A DNA stretch of 64,000 nt from Argyresthia goedartella (lineage: Eukaryota > Arthropoda > Insecta > Lepidoptera > Argyresthiidae), in assembly GCA_949825045.1 (NCBI GenBank), contig OX463808.1:30503674-30567673 (forward strand). The letters run 5' to 3'. Shown here piece after piece: positions 18,301 to 24,215 of the stretch. The notes beneath the pieces are model-generated. The model worked only from the letters and a program-made list of their open reading frames with translations. It ran no database searches and was not told where the DNA came from. Position numbers and translations under genes: made by a program. Position 1 is the stretch's first letter; every line of letters starts with the position of its first letter.

Positions 18301-21132
18301 TCCTCCAAAAAGCGTACTACAGCATTGAAGAATATTTAAATGAAGCACACTTTCTATAATCACACACAAACACTCACACACATGCACTTACACACCCTCA
18401 AACACACTCATAACACACACACAGGTACACATACACAAATGCATGTAAATCTTATAATTATAATACTTTAATGTTACGCTAATACTGTAGATAATAGTAG
18501 GTAATGATCTCATTGTTATAAAGTTAACCATTTTATGATATTTTATTATTGTGCAAGTTAGATGTAAGATATTGCAGTGCCCTCACTGGGTTCATTGTCG
18601 GTTCTTCAAATTCTATATATATAAATCACCATATACCACCACAATGTCGCAATAAACGTTTTGAGTTTGAGTTTGAGTTTGAGCTTCTGCGTTTGGTGCG
18701 TCGATCGCATGTTTGATGCGTGGATAATTGCTGTTAGCTTCCACGTATCTAGCTAAGTCGCTTCTGATGTGGGTATGGTTGAATGTCGCTCCAAACAGAT
18801 GGTTGATTTTGTCTGCAATTGCATGGAACAGGCAGTTTCCATCTCTGGGTATTGGTAGAGTTTAGATTGTGAGATATTACTACAGGAGAAAGCCTCGTGG
18901 TATTTTAGCTAATATGAATGTGTGTGTGTGGGTTGTTTCTAAGAGGTGTACGGCCGGTATGATGAGAGACGCTGTTTGGCTTTTTACGATCTATTTTTAT
19001 TCTTATGTTTCCCGGTATTTCCAAGATGGGCTGACACCATAGAATGGGTGCCAGATGTGTGAGGGAACGTTGTGAGCCTTTTGTGCTTCGAAGCTTTTTC
19101 AATTGTTCCTAAATAGCAGTCAATTGTTTTGTCTAGTTTCTGGGAGTTTGGTGAGATGGCATTTTTATGGCCTGCACTTGTTTAGTTTTTGTTTATTGTC
19201 GGGTTTAGTATATTTGCAGTTTAGCTACATAAAAATAATTCTAGGATTGTTAAGTTTTGGGTTGGCTTATTCACTGAGTTTCAGGGTTTAGTGGATGGTT
19301 ATTGTTAATGACTGTTTTGAATGGTCTTTCGAAGATGAGGAGAAAATAAATCTCGAGGAGAATTATCTCGAATTTATTTTCAGGCAAAGCAATATAAGTA
19401 TATATATCTATAATAATGTTTTATTAGTTGATTTTGATATTGCGTAGGTAGGGAATTGTTATATCCTGCCTATGACGCACCTATAAATGTGATTATGCCT
19501 TAGTCAATAGGGGCGACCGCGGCCGCGGTAAGTGGTGGTTTATTATTTTCAGGCGGCGAGTGGTCCTGAGAGAAATAAAGTTAGAGGTAGGTAATCACTA
19601 TCAATGATGTCCTAATCGGAATGATCTCACCAGGTTGGTGTGTTTAGCGGCGGTGGTGGTGGAGGCAGTAGCGTTGAGGGTGTGTTGCGTAGGCGTCGCT
19701 CGCTGCCGGCCTGTCGCTGCGTGGCTCAGACGTGCACCTGGCCTAGAATAAATTCTAGGGCTTGCACAGATGGGATGCCTAAGAGTATCGCGCAGTTCTC
19801 TGGGCATTCATTACACTTGACCGCACTAGTATCATCACAATCACTGAAATGCGTGGTATTGCACAGATGGGGTGCCTAGATGGATCACGCACATTCCCCA
19901 GGTAACCCTTACAGTAACACGCGGTATAAGCCAGGCTCGTCTTCGGGCCTCCGGAGGCAGAACAAAAGGCGCGCGCCGGGGATGAAAACTATTGTTTGTT
20001 TAAATGCGTTTGGGAGATCTCGGGGGGACACGTCCGTTCGGTCCGGCAACACAAACGCCACTCCTCTTATTTATCATTTCTATTATTTCTGATTTAAAAT
20101 TTATGTTTGAACGACGTTTCCAAACTTTAAATTGTAGCTGGACCAATCGGAACGCGATTATTTCACACTAGCTTCCATTTAAAGCGATTGTAATCTGCTT
20201 TTGAAAAGAATGGGATATGTCAAACGATATATAATCGAGCTACAGGAGTGTAGCATGTGTGTGATAGGTTAAATAGGTTAGGTAGTAATAGTGTAAGCCG
20301 CTGATTTAATGAAATATGAAAGTTCAAAATATCGTTAAGGGGAATTAACAGACCAGCCCCTGCCACCAGCTACAAAAGTTTATTTTTATCCAAGCAATCT
20401 TTTGGTATAGTAGGTATAGTATGCTAATTTACTGTTATCATAATTCAACATACCTTCAAGTTTTCGCCGTCCGAGATGAAAGTTTTTGATTGTAATTGTA
20501 AAAGCAATTGCTTTCACTCACTTTTCGAAGGACTGTTATATCTCTTATCTCGTCATCATCAACATCATTGACAGCTTCTTTGTGAGTTTTGTTTAATTAT
20601 ATACTTTAGTTGCTTAATTGTCCGAATGTGTCGAAGCGTCCGTGGCCTAGCGGTGTTCGCACATTGGAAACGGGCAGCTTAAAAACATCTGACAGTCGGG
20701 TTGGCCACTAGCCCGACACCCCTTCATCAACCCGCACTGAGCCAGCGTGGTGGAGTATGGCTTAATCTTACTCTCTTGCCTCTCGGTGGCGACATAAATG
20801 GGCTACATTATTTATTATTATGCTTAATTGTGGCTTGATAGGACGAACTTTTGTGTTGTAGGTAGCTTGGTGTGCCCCAATTCCAATCCTAACCAATCAA
20901 ATTGTTAACAGGAACAACCTCCTTCAACGGCGAGACCATCACAACTCAGTCGGGAGCTTCGATTCTTCCGCCCGTCAACGCAACCACATCGACTAGCAAG
21001 GACGGATTGAAAACACAAAAGTTCTCGAGAGAATCGTTCGAAGAGATGAAACAAACACCGGGACTCACAAGCGGGGATATGAAAGATCCACTCAACTTCC
21101 TGGACCCGTTGTGGAGTCTGAAGAAGAAGTAG
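214..21132 (+). CDS. PTPN23: HD-PTP / myopic (PTPN23-like), last 15 exons of the gene
   Basis: Overview of a split gene; the exons are listed separately. Exons: 214-358, 1557-1788, 2959-3161, 3934-4066, 6609-6782, 6922-7077, 7258-7338, 7416-9134, 9379-10085, 10274-10417, 10596-10724, 11329-11507, 12980-13164, 14179-14301, 20912-21132. Every donor/acceptor phase is compatible, giving 1509 visible codons plus a stop. Domain order seen: alpha-helical V domain, Pro-rich then Asn/Gln-rich linker, PTP-like domain, short tail. In the family, HD-PTP is a Bro1-V-PTP scaffold that works with ESCRT-0, -I and -III in sorting ubiquitinated receptors on endosomes; Drosophila myopic is the fly orthologue. 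The Bro1 domain is not in the window. The last intron (14302-20911) is swollen by a retroelement. Identity rests on family recognition of V plus degenerate PTP; I could not run a search. Confidence 0.88.
359..1556 (+). other. HD-PTP intron 1, with a hairpin
   Basis: No coding sequence seen. It contains an inverted repeat with 17-bp arms at 661-677 and 707-723 (arm TCACGTAAAAAGAACGC), which looks like a small MITE end or hairpin, and a shorter palindrome near 1070-1094. A G-run occurs near 918-934. Confidence 0.5.
1557..1788 (+). CDS. PTPN23: HD-PTP exon 2 of window (V domain, part 2)
   Basis: The acceptor is CACCAACAG and the donor ATCG|GTAAGT. It enters in phase 0 and leaves in phase 1. The product begins EDTAQEKEYQKSMGPRPPS and continues through a heptad-like stretch (LSREYNKYQEAHSRTNESNQ) to DYLQAKIPNVENI. 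The GPRPPSI segment followed by a long helix is the pattern seen in V-domain arms of Bro1 proteins. The true exon starts at 1557, upstream of the first ATG at 1593. Confidence 0.85.
1998..2596. mobile_element. MITE-like cluster in HD-PTP intron 2 (fossil ORF copy A plus large palindrome)
   Basis: Two elements lie side by side. Positions 2030-2320 carry a (-) strand reading frame (2320-2120) ending CRAMINATMPVEHAVPQH and a CTCGAGAGTTTTAATGCC end. The same module, inverted, recurs at 32544-32860. Positions 2453-2596 form a near-perfect palindrome: arms 2453-2521 and 2527-2596, 5-nt loop. A third copy of one arm lies in direct orientation at 2323-2374. Together 2323-2596 look like a foldback or MITE element. 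Confidence 0.6.
2959..3161 (+). CDS. PTPN23: HD-PTP exon 3 of window (V domain, part 3)
   Basis: The acceptor is CATCCACAG and the donor CTAAG|GTTAGT. It completes a split codon and ends in phase 0. The product includes GLDRETMLEMRRVVGKAREM, then QAQRDALLQELRDELTADDI, then EEIFAQEIEKHTPK, a strongly helical segment of the V-domain arm. GC content is much higher than in the flanking introns. A decayed copy of this exon lies just downstream at 3318-3477. Confidence 0.88.
3318..3477 (+). pseudogene. Decayed tandem duplicate of HD-PTP exon 3
   Basis: Read in the frame starting GTG at 3328, this gives VEAQRDTLLQELQD, then a stop (TAG at 3370-3372), then LTAEVIRGTLLARDSQVPDD and DIFAQEIEKHTPEAG. 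It is colinear with the 3' two thirds of exon 3. The donor is lost: the position of AAG|GTTAGT is now GAGGCAGGC. The surrounding 3180-3310 may belong to the duplicated intron. Nonsense mutation plus lost donor argue against use as an alternative exon. Confidence 0.85.
3934..4066 (+). CDS. PTPN23: HD-PTP exon 4 of window (V domain, part 4)
   Basis: The acceptor is TTTCTTTCGCAG and the donor AACG|GTGAGT. It enters in phase 0 and leaves in phase 1. The product runs VKIIEQNLAAQENIINRLTS then LYAAYGESRRLLSDVLRKRE and GLIN, an amphipathic helix consistent with the distal V-domain arm. The Pro-rich reading frame upstream (3796-3933) is intron. Confidence 0.87.
4067..6608 (+). other. HD-PTP intron 4
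   Basis: About 2.5 kb. It contains a CpG-rich patch with a (TG)n stretch and (GCC)n-like codons (about 4314-4560), an RTE-like LINE fragment (4768-5795), and a hairpin with 27-bp arms at 6229-6255 and 6259-6285 (3-nt loop). No exon was recognised in it. Confidence 0.6.
4768..5795 (+). mobile_element. RTE-like non-LTR retrotransposon fragment (RT)
   Basis: Conceptual translation with frameshifts shows reverse-transcriptase landmarks in order: LAFVDYEKAFDSVEHWA (RT motif with catalytic Asp region), GVRQGDTLSPKLFTNVLED, then after a frameshift LRFADDLILVAE (FADD box), GYVYLGHRLSFD, YGAETWTLTK-like text near 5464-5500, and a C-terminal RWRWAGHLARR followed by AYAQQWVDVG. This is the typical order of RTE-like and related EN-RT proteins. 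The 5' end (endonuclease) is missing and stops and frameshifts are frequent, so it is dead. Confidence 0.85.
6609..6782 (+). CDS. PTPN23: HD-PTP exon 5 of window (end of V domain)
   Basis: The acceptor is CCTCTCGCAG and the donor AGAG|GTGACA. It enters needing two bases and leaves in phase 1. The product is ALITSYDTYSELLSKSGKGA, then EFYRKLAHNVGQLQARLRST, then CQVQAEEREQLLNPSTNR. The F-Y-x-K-L helix closing the V domain is characteristic of ALIX/HD-PTP proteins. Confidence 0.88.
6922..7077 (+). CDS. PTPN23: HD-PTP exon 6 of window (Pro/Ala-rich linker)
   Basis: The acceptor is CCTTCCCCAG and the donor CAAG|GTGCGT. Phase 1 to phase 1. The product begins GSATSPPASKHASPAPPAAD and ends with a less repetitive block containing KLKDYLPYMKGRGYGRATPQ. 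It has no ATG and very high GC. In HD-PTP proteins the region after the V domain is Pro-rich and binds SH3 and ESCRT partners. Confidence 0.82.
7258..7338 (+). CDS. PTPN23: HD-PTP exon 7 of window (linker)
   Basis: A small 81-bp exon with acceptor CCCTGCAG and donor GAAG|GTAAAT, phase 1 to phase 1 (so skippable in frame). The product is AEAMPAEAYYPETIYPTSVR followed by PAPVGSE, Pro/Tyr-rich and without a recognisable domain. Confidence 0.75.
7416..9134 (+). CDS. PTPN23: HD-PTP exon 8 of window (573-residue Asn/Gln/Tyr/Pro-rich region)
   Basis: A single long exon with acceptor GTGTTTTCAG and donor CAAG|GTAAGT, phase 1 to phase 1. The product is dominated by N, Q, P, S, T and Y with recurring YNP, QYN, NPN and QGN motifs (for example NPNPSQYNPANVNQGNMNAP) and almost no Lys, Arg, Leu or Ile. 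This predicts an intrinsically disordered, prion-like segment. It corresponds in position to the Pro-rich linker of HD-PTP between V and PTP domains. The length with an intact frame and splice signals supports real coding. Confidence 0.85.
9379..10085 (+). CDS. PTPN23: HD-PTP exon 9 of window (disordered linker, PTP lead-in; GC donor)
   Basis: The acceptor is CCGTATTTCAG at 9378. The first third continues the Asn/Gln-rich pattern (NYQNDYQNVPQGYQHGNQSG). Later it turns into an acidic FDLLSDIDFSVEIKPLVPEI segment, then Pro/Lys-rich text, and finally a helix (LMNKFTQEVKSLQKFVDSMT ... KWKILQDVQ). The only donor that joins in frame to the next exon is TTCAG|GCAAGA at 10086, a GC-AG intron. The exon ends in phase 0. 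Confidence 0.82.
10274..10417 (+). CDS. PTPN23: HD-PTP exon 10 of window (start of PTP domain)
   Basis: The acceptor is CCTGTTACAG and the donor ATAAG|GTAGGT, phase 0 to 0, 48 codons. The product is SKENMKRSKNVAKNHTSGNI, then VTEVVPFDDSRLMLKS, then NPNAYINASCYK. The pattern PFDDSRL...YINAS matches the N-terminal motif of classical tyrosine phosphatases (YxDxxRVxL...DYINAS), here with Phe instead of the usual Tyr before D. Confidence 0.88.
10596..10724 (+). CDS. PTPN23: HD-PTP exon 11 of window (PTP domain)
   Basis: The acceptor is TTTCTTGCAG and the donor TTGAG|GTAAGG, 43 codons, phase 0 to 0. The product is QLAPWCIPLVISKCPAENEH, then VTFWKAVLENKISCIVCLLG, then EIE. It aligns with the PTP core segment that normally reads ...QGP...T..DFWxMVWE....IVMLT..EE; FWKAVLENKISCIVCLL is the counterpart. 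Confidence 0.87.
11329..11507 (+). CDS. PTPN23: HD-PTP exon 12 of window (PTP domain)
   Basis: The acceptor is CATTCTTACAG and the donor GCCAA|GTAAGT, phase 0 to phase 2. The product starts MQGKCYWPTAIGHTLDVEGI and ends VSVAHYQINVFPA. KCYWP matches the KC.QYWP motif of PTPs. The end of the exon, where the WPD loop of active PTPs should follow, reads INVFPAK and joins to VVCSPLVLL, with no Trp-Pro-Asp. Confidence 0.87.
11707..11962 (+). mobile_element. tRNA-derived SINE, family 1, copy 1
   Basis: It starts GACCCGAATGGCCGAGTCGG (box A-like TGGCCGAGTCGG), has a box B GGGTTCGAGTCCC at about 11758-11770, a tRNA-unrelated body (GTACCCTAGTCATGGTTGTT, ATACAGGGAATCCTAGTTTG) and a (TTA)n tail. The head folds like a tRNA acceptor/D/T region but is part of a repeated 250-bp unit, so it is a SINE rather than a tRNA gene. 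Other copies: 34659-34886 (-), 39697-39940 (+), 58808-59066 (+). Confidence 0.88.
12027..12280 (+). pseudogene. PIF/Harbinger (HARBI1-like) transposase fossil
   Basis: From ATG at 12027 the frame reads MFDEEDFEEFIDYVFDDPYD, then YPTRRYLRDALNPLECYNDT, EFHKSFR, a stop, and after a short disordered stretch GLPPIIQLLIALRFYAIGNF Q. The N-terminal (F.N.L..Y.D.EF...FR) and LQLLIALRFYATG blocks are hallmarks of the HARBI1/PIF family; the stretch between them in intact proteins is missing here. Only the N-terminal third remains. Confidence 0.75.
12445..12660 (+). mobile_element. Divergent tRNA-derived SINE
   Basis: It has a box B-like GGGGTTCAAATCCCGGC at about 12512-12528 after a weak box A (GATGGCCGAAAAAGCAGG), then a body ending TCCTAGTGTGGGGCCAGAAGCAATG that parallels the end of SINE family 1 (TCCTAGTTTGGGGCTAGATCAATG). 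This suggests a related but older family. Confidence 0.65.
12980..13164 (+). CDS. PTPN23: HD-PTP exon 13 of window (PTP signature loop)
   Basis: The acceptor is TTCCTTCCACAG and the donor TGTC|GTAAGT. It completes a phase-2 codon and leaves in phase 1. The product includes VVCSPLVLLVDKMLSITYEN, then RLSNQLGTAWIHCSSGAGRS (signature codons 13074-13100; Cys codon TGT 13077-13079), then AVVALLSMLMCQVRAGQINI C. Active classical PTPs have HCSAGxGRTG. Here Ala is Ser and Thr is Ser. A Ser at the Ala position is also found in human HD-PTP, which has little or no catalytic activity. Confidence 0.9.
13375..14150 (+). repeat. 19-bp minisatellite in HD-PTP intron 13, split by a LINE 3' end
   Basis: Variants of the unit GTGTACTACAGTATACTCA are repeated from about 13375 to 13538 and again from about 13787 to 14150. 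The middle (about 13550-13785) is the 3' end of a Jockey-like LINE (TTTGCTGGAAGA motif at 13678, terminal CAATAAAGAAATTATGAAAA). The unit contains near-palindromic GTACTACAGTATAC. Late units appear in inverted orientation (about 13990-14035: TATAGTACACTGAGTATACT). Confidence 0.9.
14179..14301 (+). CDS. PTPN23: HD-PTP exon 14 of window (end of PTP domain)
   Basis: The acceptor is TTACCTCCGCAG and the donor TTCAG|GTAGCC, phase 1 to phase 1. The product is HMIESACGALYKHRSNVLED, then NKYLADAYRTALFYVQGVLC S. It matches the last PTP helix (LR.QR...VQ...QY.F.Y.A..). The reading frame downstream of 14301 is intron. Confidence 0.86.
14514..14539 (+). repeat. Target-site duplication, left flank of composite element copy 1
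   Basis: The 26 bases starting TTATTTATCATTTCTATTAT recur without mismatch at 20067-20092, directly flanking the composite retroelement on its other side. Confidence 0.9.
15480..16060 (+). mobile_element. Jockey-like LINE 3' end embedded in composite copy 1
   Basis: Sense on (+). The frame 15383-15703 includes TPRHSSAAYKRSFRLRAVRL WNAPLCTIRDSPTLFSFKKH IKALYMSLS followed by a stop, a typical C-terminus of Jockey/CR1-like reverse transcriptases. The 3' UTR carries the conserved TTTGCTGGAAGAAATCTCTT stem-loop motif at 15876. The same fragment occupies the same place in copy 2 (about 48418-49036 in reverse), so it entered the element before the two copies were made. Confidence 0.8.
17287..18684 (+). 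mobile_element. Jockey/CR1-like LINE, 5'-truncated, inserted into OTU domain of copy 1
   Basis: Open frame 17283-18359 (about 357 codons) encodes the RT core: GIRGKAHDWLTSYLHNREQY, IPQGSVIGCLLFLIYINDLP, ILFADDISLVSSHKN (FADD catalytic box), GIIIDSHLNWKSHV, LLNYGIILWGNST and a C-terminus KNHLLQKAYYSIEEYLNEAH. No endonuclease part. The 3' UTR has CA-rich repeats (18361-18440), AATAAA at about 18651-18656 and a (TTTGAG)n tail ending near 18684. The uninterrupted frame suggests a young insertion. Compared with copy 2, about 18 bases of target are missing at the insertion point and no TSD is seen. Confidence 0.88.
20067..20092 (+). repeat. Target-site duplication, right flank of composite element copy 1
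   Basis: A perfect repeat of 14514-14539. Three bases (CTC, 20064-20066) separate it from the element 5' end, as often left by non-LTR retrotransposition. Confidence 0.9.
20130..20235 (+). repeat. Dispersed repeat fragment (shared with 25475-25590)
   Basis: The block CCAATCGGAACGCGATTATT, then GCTTCCATTTAAAGCGAT and GAAAAGAATGGGATATGTCA corresponds to 25482-25580 (CCAATGAGAGCGCGATTATT, GCTTTCATTTAAAGCGAT, GAAAGCAATGGATATTTCAA). Two diverged copies of one repeat; family unknown. Confidence 0.65.
20634..20823 (+). mobile_element. tRNA-derived SINE, family 2, copy 1
   Basis: The head GCGTCCGTGGCCTAGCGGTG resembles box A. The body contains CATCAACCCGCACTGAGCCA GCGTGGTGGAGTATGGCTTA and CCTCTCGGTGGCGACATAAA TGGGCTAC, ending with (TTA)n. 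The body is shared with 58388-58692 and, as a 3' fragment, 35226-35290. Confidence 0.78.
20912..21132 (+). CDS. PTPN23: HD-PTP exon 15 of window (C-terminal tail and stop)
   Basis: The acceptor is TTGTTAACAG. It completes the phase-1 codon of exon 14 (S-G-T-T). The product is GTTSFNGETITTQSGASILP, then PVNATTSTSKDGLKTQKFSR, then ESFEEMKQTPGLTSGDMKDP and LNFLDPLWSLKKK, stop TAG at 21130. Ser/Thr-rich with a conserved-looking PLNFLDPLWSLKKK end. It lies 6.6 kb from exon 14 because of the retroelement. Confidence 0.85.
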
Positions 21133-22489
21133 GTCTTCTGTTGGAGTACGGTTTGGTATGATCAGTATGTTGTGTTGTGCATGCTGTTTAGTATAATTTG
21201 GTAAAGTAGTTAGGTGATGGTACGAGAATTGCCAAAATTATAGCTAGCCTTTCAGGTGCTAACACAATATGGCATACAAAATTATAGCAACTAGTCGATG
21301 ATTGCGTGCAAACCCGTGCCTCTGCTATTCATATGGGAAAAGAGGGACGATACTTCACCTATGTTGTTTTGTTACTCTGATTGAAAGCTAGCGAAATGAA
21401 CTTAATTAGGTGAATTGGGATAAGAAGGGTATACCAAACTGTATTAAACAGATCTGCGAAAACAAGATAATTGGCTCTGTGATGTAATGGTTTATTATTA
21501 ATGATAGCATTCCTAGATATCTTGGGAATTCTGAAGGCGTTAAAATTATCTAACTAACGAACTGAAGCTTGTATCTAAAGTTAAAACATATTATACAGAC
21601 GTTCTAACGGTAAGGGAAACATTGTTAGGAAAACATTAATCTCCATAGCTGCGGCGTTGGGCTATCCTCCTATCACGAAAATTATGCATAACTGGCAAAA
21701 ACCTGGGCACAATTATGCCTCTGCTACCCCCTATCAAAGACGCTGTGTATAGTAAGAAAGGCCTAAATAGGGAGTTGTGATGTGAGAGACGAAAGGCTGG
21801 GCAAGCAATTGAAGTATCGAGAAATGCCTAATATCGGAGAGTGAGCGGCGATACTCACCCTTTTAATTTCACACCGTTATTAAGTCGGGTGACTAACAAT
21901 CAACAAGACATGGTTGTGAGAGGAGGCGTTACCCGCCACTTATGACTCACAATTCGAGTAGTGAGCAACCAAAGATCTGTTAAGTAAGACGTCCGCCTAA
22001 GATGTCTCTTGGTTAGTATTCCAGAAATGAGTATACAAAAAGTCCTGTAAAAGAACTGATTTTCTTTCTGACTGCTCGAATTTTCGGTGTCGTGAAATTA
22101 ATCATTCTAGCTCGCCGCACCCCTTGTGTGGTCAGTCTCCCCCCCCCCCTTTCAAGCTGTCAGTTTTAATTACTAAATTGACAGCTTGAAGCCCGACAGA
22201 TCTTGTCCGGTTGCCATGGATTCTATTTTCAAATTCATATTTTTTATTGGTTAAGTTAGTTTAGTTGTAATGCCTCAGGAATCTGTCTCAATGATTGATT
22301 AAAAATGATTGAATGTTCTCTTGACTGAATTAGGACAAAAATATACGATAATGTCTAGCTTATGTATTGTTATTATTAGAATATTATTCTGTATTTTATT
22401 TATTATAATATAAATTAGGCGTTTTATCAGGTTTATACCTAAGTCTACAGATTTCCATTACATATTCAGAGGCATAACTTCACCCAATA
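21133..22489 (+). other. HD-PTP 3' UTR and intergenic stretch
   Basis: No further reading frame supported. The 3' UTR end was not located with confidence: I saw no clear AATAAA soon after the stop. It contains C- and A-rich low-complexity tracts near 22140. Confidence 0.4.
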
Positions 22490-23798
22490 CATAGTCAGGT
22501 CATAAGTTCTGTCACATGTGCAATATGAAATAATTTAGACATGTTTATTATTTATGTAAACATTTATATAGCAAAATCAACTTAATAAAACATAGATTCT
22601 TATGGTAATAAAGTTTATTCAAAATGACTCCCGCAATTTTGAATACAGGCCTTTATTCTGCGCGGCCAGTCGTCTATCGCAGCACGAAAGAGGTCCATGT
22701 CAATATCGGCGGCTGCCTTAATCAAGGATGCCTTGAGTGACTCCAAATCAGGATGAGGCTTTGAGCAGGCCTCTTCCTCCAAGTGTTGCCATATCTTGTA
22801 ATATAACGAACTCAAATCTGGACTGGAGGAGAGCCAGTCTTCGTGCCGGATGAAGTCGATTTCACGCGCCGCCAGCCAGTCTTGTGTGCTTTTCGCTCTA
22901 TGAGCCGGCGCAGAATCTTGTTGGAATACCCAGTGCCTGTTATTAAACATGGTATGAGAAACAGGTTCCACAAGGTTCTTGAGGACTGTATTTTGATACA
23001 CAACTGCATTCGTTTTTACGCCTTTCTCACAAAAATGTACCTCAGTTAAGCCCCAATAAGAGACTCCCAACCAAACCATGAGCGAGGATGGAAAATGACC
23101 TCGTTGGACATGCGGAATACGGTTGCTCGCTTCTTCACTGCTGTGTGCGTACACCTTATCATTTTGTTTGTTGTAGCTCTCTTCCACGGTGAAAAATTTT
23201 TCATCCGAAAAAAGAATTTCCCGATGCTTTTTTCCCGCGTACCGCTTCAACAAAGCGCGGTATCTCTTCAGTCTCAGGTTCATTAAACGAGCGTCCAAAC
23301 GATGTCCTGTTTTTCTTCGATATGCCCTAAGCCCTAAGTCTTCATTTAACACCCTTTTCACCGTGGTCCTGCTTAACCCCATCTGAAGGGCCAACAGTTT
23401 CTGCTTACTTATGGGATTTCTTTGAATTCGCGCCTTCACAGCTTTTATCACTGCTGGAGTCCTAACAGAGCGAGGGCGAACACTTCTTGACCTGTCATCT
23501 ACACTAGAGTCTTCATTGTATCGTTTTATGGCACGATAAACGAATCTTTTGTTTATATTCAAATTTTTCAGTAAGTCGAAAATCTGAATTGACGCGTAAC
23601 CGCAACGATGCAACGCAATAACTGCGACACGGTCTTCTTTAAGTGTCCACTCCATATTTAAAAATGAGGAAAATTCTAAAAAGTACACATTTTTATTTTC
23701 ATGAAAAATTCGAAATTCGAATTCAATAAACTTTTTTGTGGCCAGCGTTCTAAATTCAAAAGTTTTTATTGTGTGACAGAACTTATGACCTGACTGTG
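22490..23798 (-). mobile_element. Mariner (DD37D type) DNA transposon, full length with TIRs
   Basis: 27-bp terminal inverted repeats: 22490-22516 (begins CATAGTCAGGTCATAAGTTC) and 23772-23798 in reverse (CACAGTCAGGTCATAAGTTC), one mismatch. TA dinucleotides flank both sides (22488-22489 and 23799-23800), the standard mariner target duplication. Length 1309 bp, encoding one transposase on (-). Confidence 0.93.
22615..23655 (-). CDS. Mariner transposase, uninterrupted but with a substituted catalytic residue
   Basis: A 346-codon frame from MEWTLKEDRVAVIALHRCGY (ATG at 23655; a start 11 codons upstream at 23688 is also open but lies in AT-rich leader). N-terminal helix-turn-helix region, then AVIKAVKARIQRNPISKQKL, then catalytic-core motifs ILFSDEKFFTVEE (first Asp), HWVFQQDSAPAHRAK (second Asp), and WLSSSPDLSSLYYKIW. 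Counting 37 residues after the second Asp places Tyr where the third Asp of the DD37D triad belongs (usual PDLNPLDY). The length equals that of intact family members and there are no stops, but the enzyme should be inactive. Confidence 0.92.
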   Translation of the reverse strand: MEWTLKEDRVAVIALHRCGYASIQIFDLLKNLNINKRFVYRAIKRYNEDSSVDDRSRSVRPRSVRTPAVIKAVKARIQRNPISKQKLLALQMGLSRTTVKRVLNEDLGLRAYRRKTGHRLDARLMNLRLKRYRALLKRYAGKKHREILFSDEKFFTVEESYNKQNDKVYAHSSEEASNRIPHVQRGHFPSSLMVWLGVSYWGLTEVHFCEKGVKTNAVVYQNTVLKNLVEPVSHTMFNNRHWVFQQDSAPAHRAKSTQDWLAAREIDFIRHEDWLSSSPDLSSLYYKIWQHLEEEACSKPHPDLESLKASLIKAAADIDMDLFRAAIDDWPRRIKACIQNCGSHFE

Positions 23799-23830
23799 TA
23801 TAACCTAACCTTCATTTTCATGTTTTTTTT

Positions 23831-24010
23831 ACAGCTGTCACTATTTTAGCCAGCTGTCACATAAGAATATTTAAGTGTAAGTACTGCCTTGTGTTTGCGA
23901 TGTGTTCGTAAATGACACTTTTCACAAATAGAGACAGCTGTCAAAAATAGTGAGACCTGTTAAAAAGTGACACCTGTCAAAATGGTGACATCTGTCAAAA
24001 ATCGTGACAA
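23831..24010 (+). repeat. Short tandem-like repeats built on GACACCTGTCA
   Basis: At least six spaced variants of RTGACANCTGTCAAAAA occur: ACAGCTGTCACTATTTTAG, CAGCTGTCACATAAG, GACAGCTGTCAAAAATAGTG, GAGACCTGTTAAAAAGTG, ACACCTGTCAAAATGGTG, ACATCTGTCAAAAATCGTG, with a period of about 18-19 bases in 23930-24010. The core is a palindromic CAGCTG-type box. Confidence 0.75.
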
Positions 24011-24019
24011 TGGGGTGGC

Positions 24020-24215
24020 CCATGTGAGAAAACACAGGTTTATGTCTGCAGAAATGGGATTCTTTTGAAACGAAAATCTGTAGAAATGGGAATCTGTCGG
24101 CATGGGAATCAGCAGACATGGAATTCTGTTGTAACAAAAATCATTAGAAATAGGAACCTAAACATGTGATTCTCTTGAAACGAAAATCTGTAAAAATTGG
24201 AATCTGCAAACATGG
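24020..24215 (+). repeat. Second short repeat block built on AATCTGTAGAAATGGG
   Basis: Variants GTCTGCAGAAATGGGATTC, ATCTGTAGAAATGGGAATC, TGTCGGCATGGGAATC, AGCAGACATGGAATTC, CATTAGAAATAGGAACC, ATCTGTAAAAATTGGAATC, TGCAAACATGG follow each other with a period of about 16-18 bases, and TTTTGAAACGAAAATCTGTA occurs twice (24062 and 24173 region). Diverged minisatellite. Confidence 0.7.

Larger units (their letters stand above)
14540..20063 (-). mobile_element. Composite OTU-carrying non-LTR retroelement, copy 1 (interrupted)
   Basis: Reads on the (-) strand. The 3' tail is (ATTC)n at 14540-14560 in reverse. The 5' end starts GAGTGGCGTTTGTGTTGCCG at 20063. It is flanked by the duplication 14514-14539/20067-20092. 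Order from 5': 5' UTR with duplicated box, short ORFs, OTU domain 1, decayed OTU domain 2, endonuclease N-terminus, antisense Jockey-like LINE 3' end (on + strand 15480-16060), RT thumb region (15470 down to about 14840), 3' UTR. It is colinear and nearly identical with copy 2 (45804-49956) except for the LINE inserted at 17287-18684 and small differences. It sits in the last intron of HD-PTP, in antisense to the gene. Confidence 0.88.
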
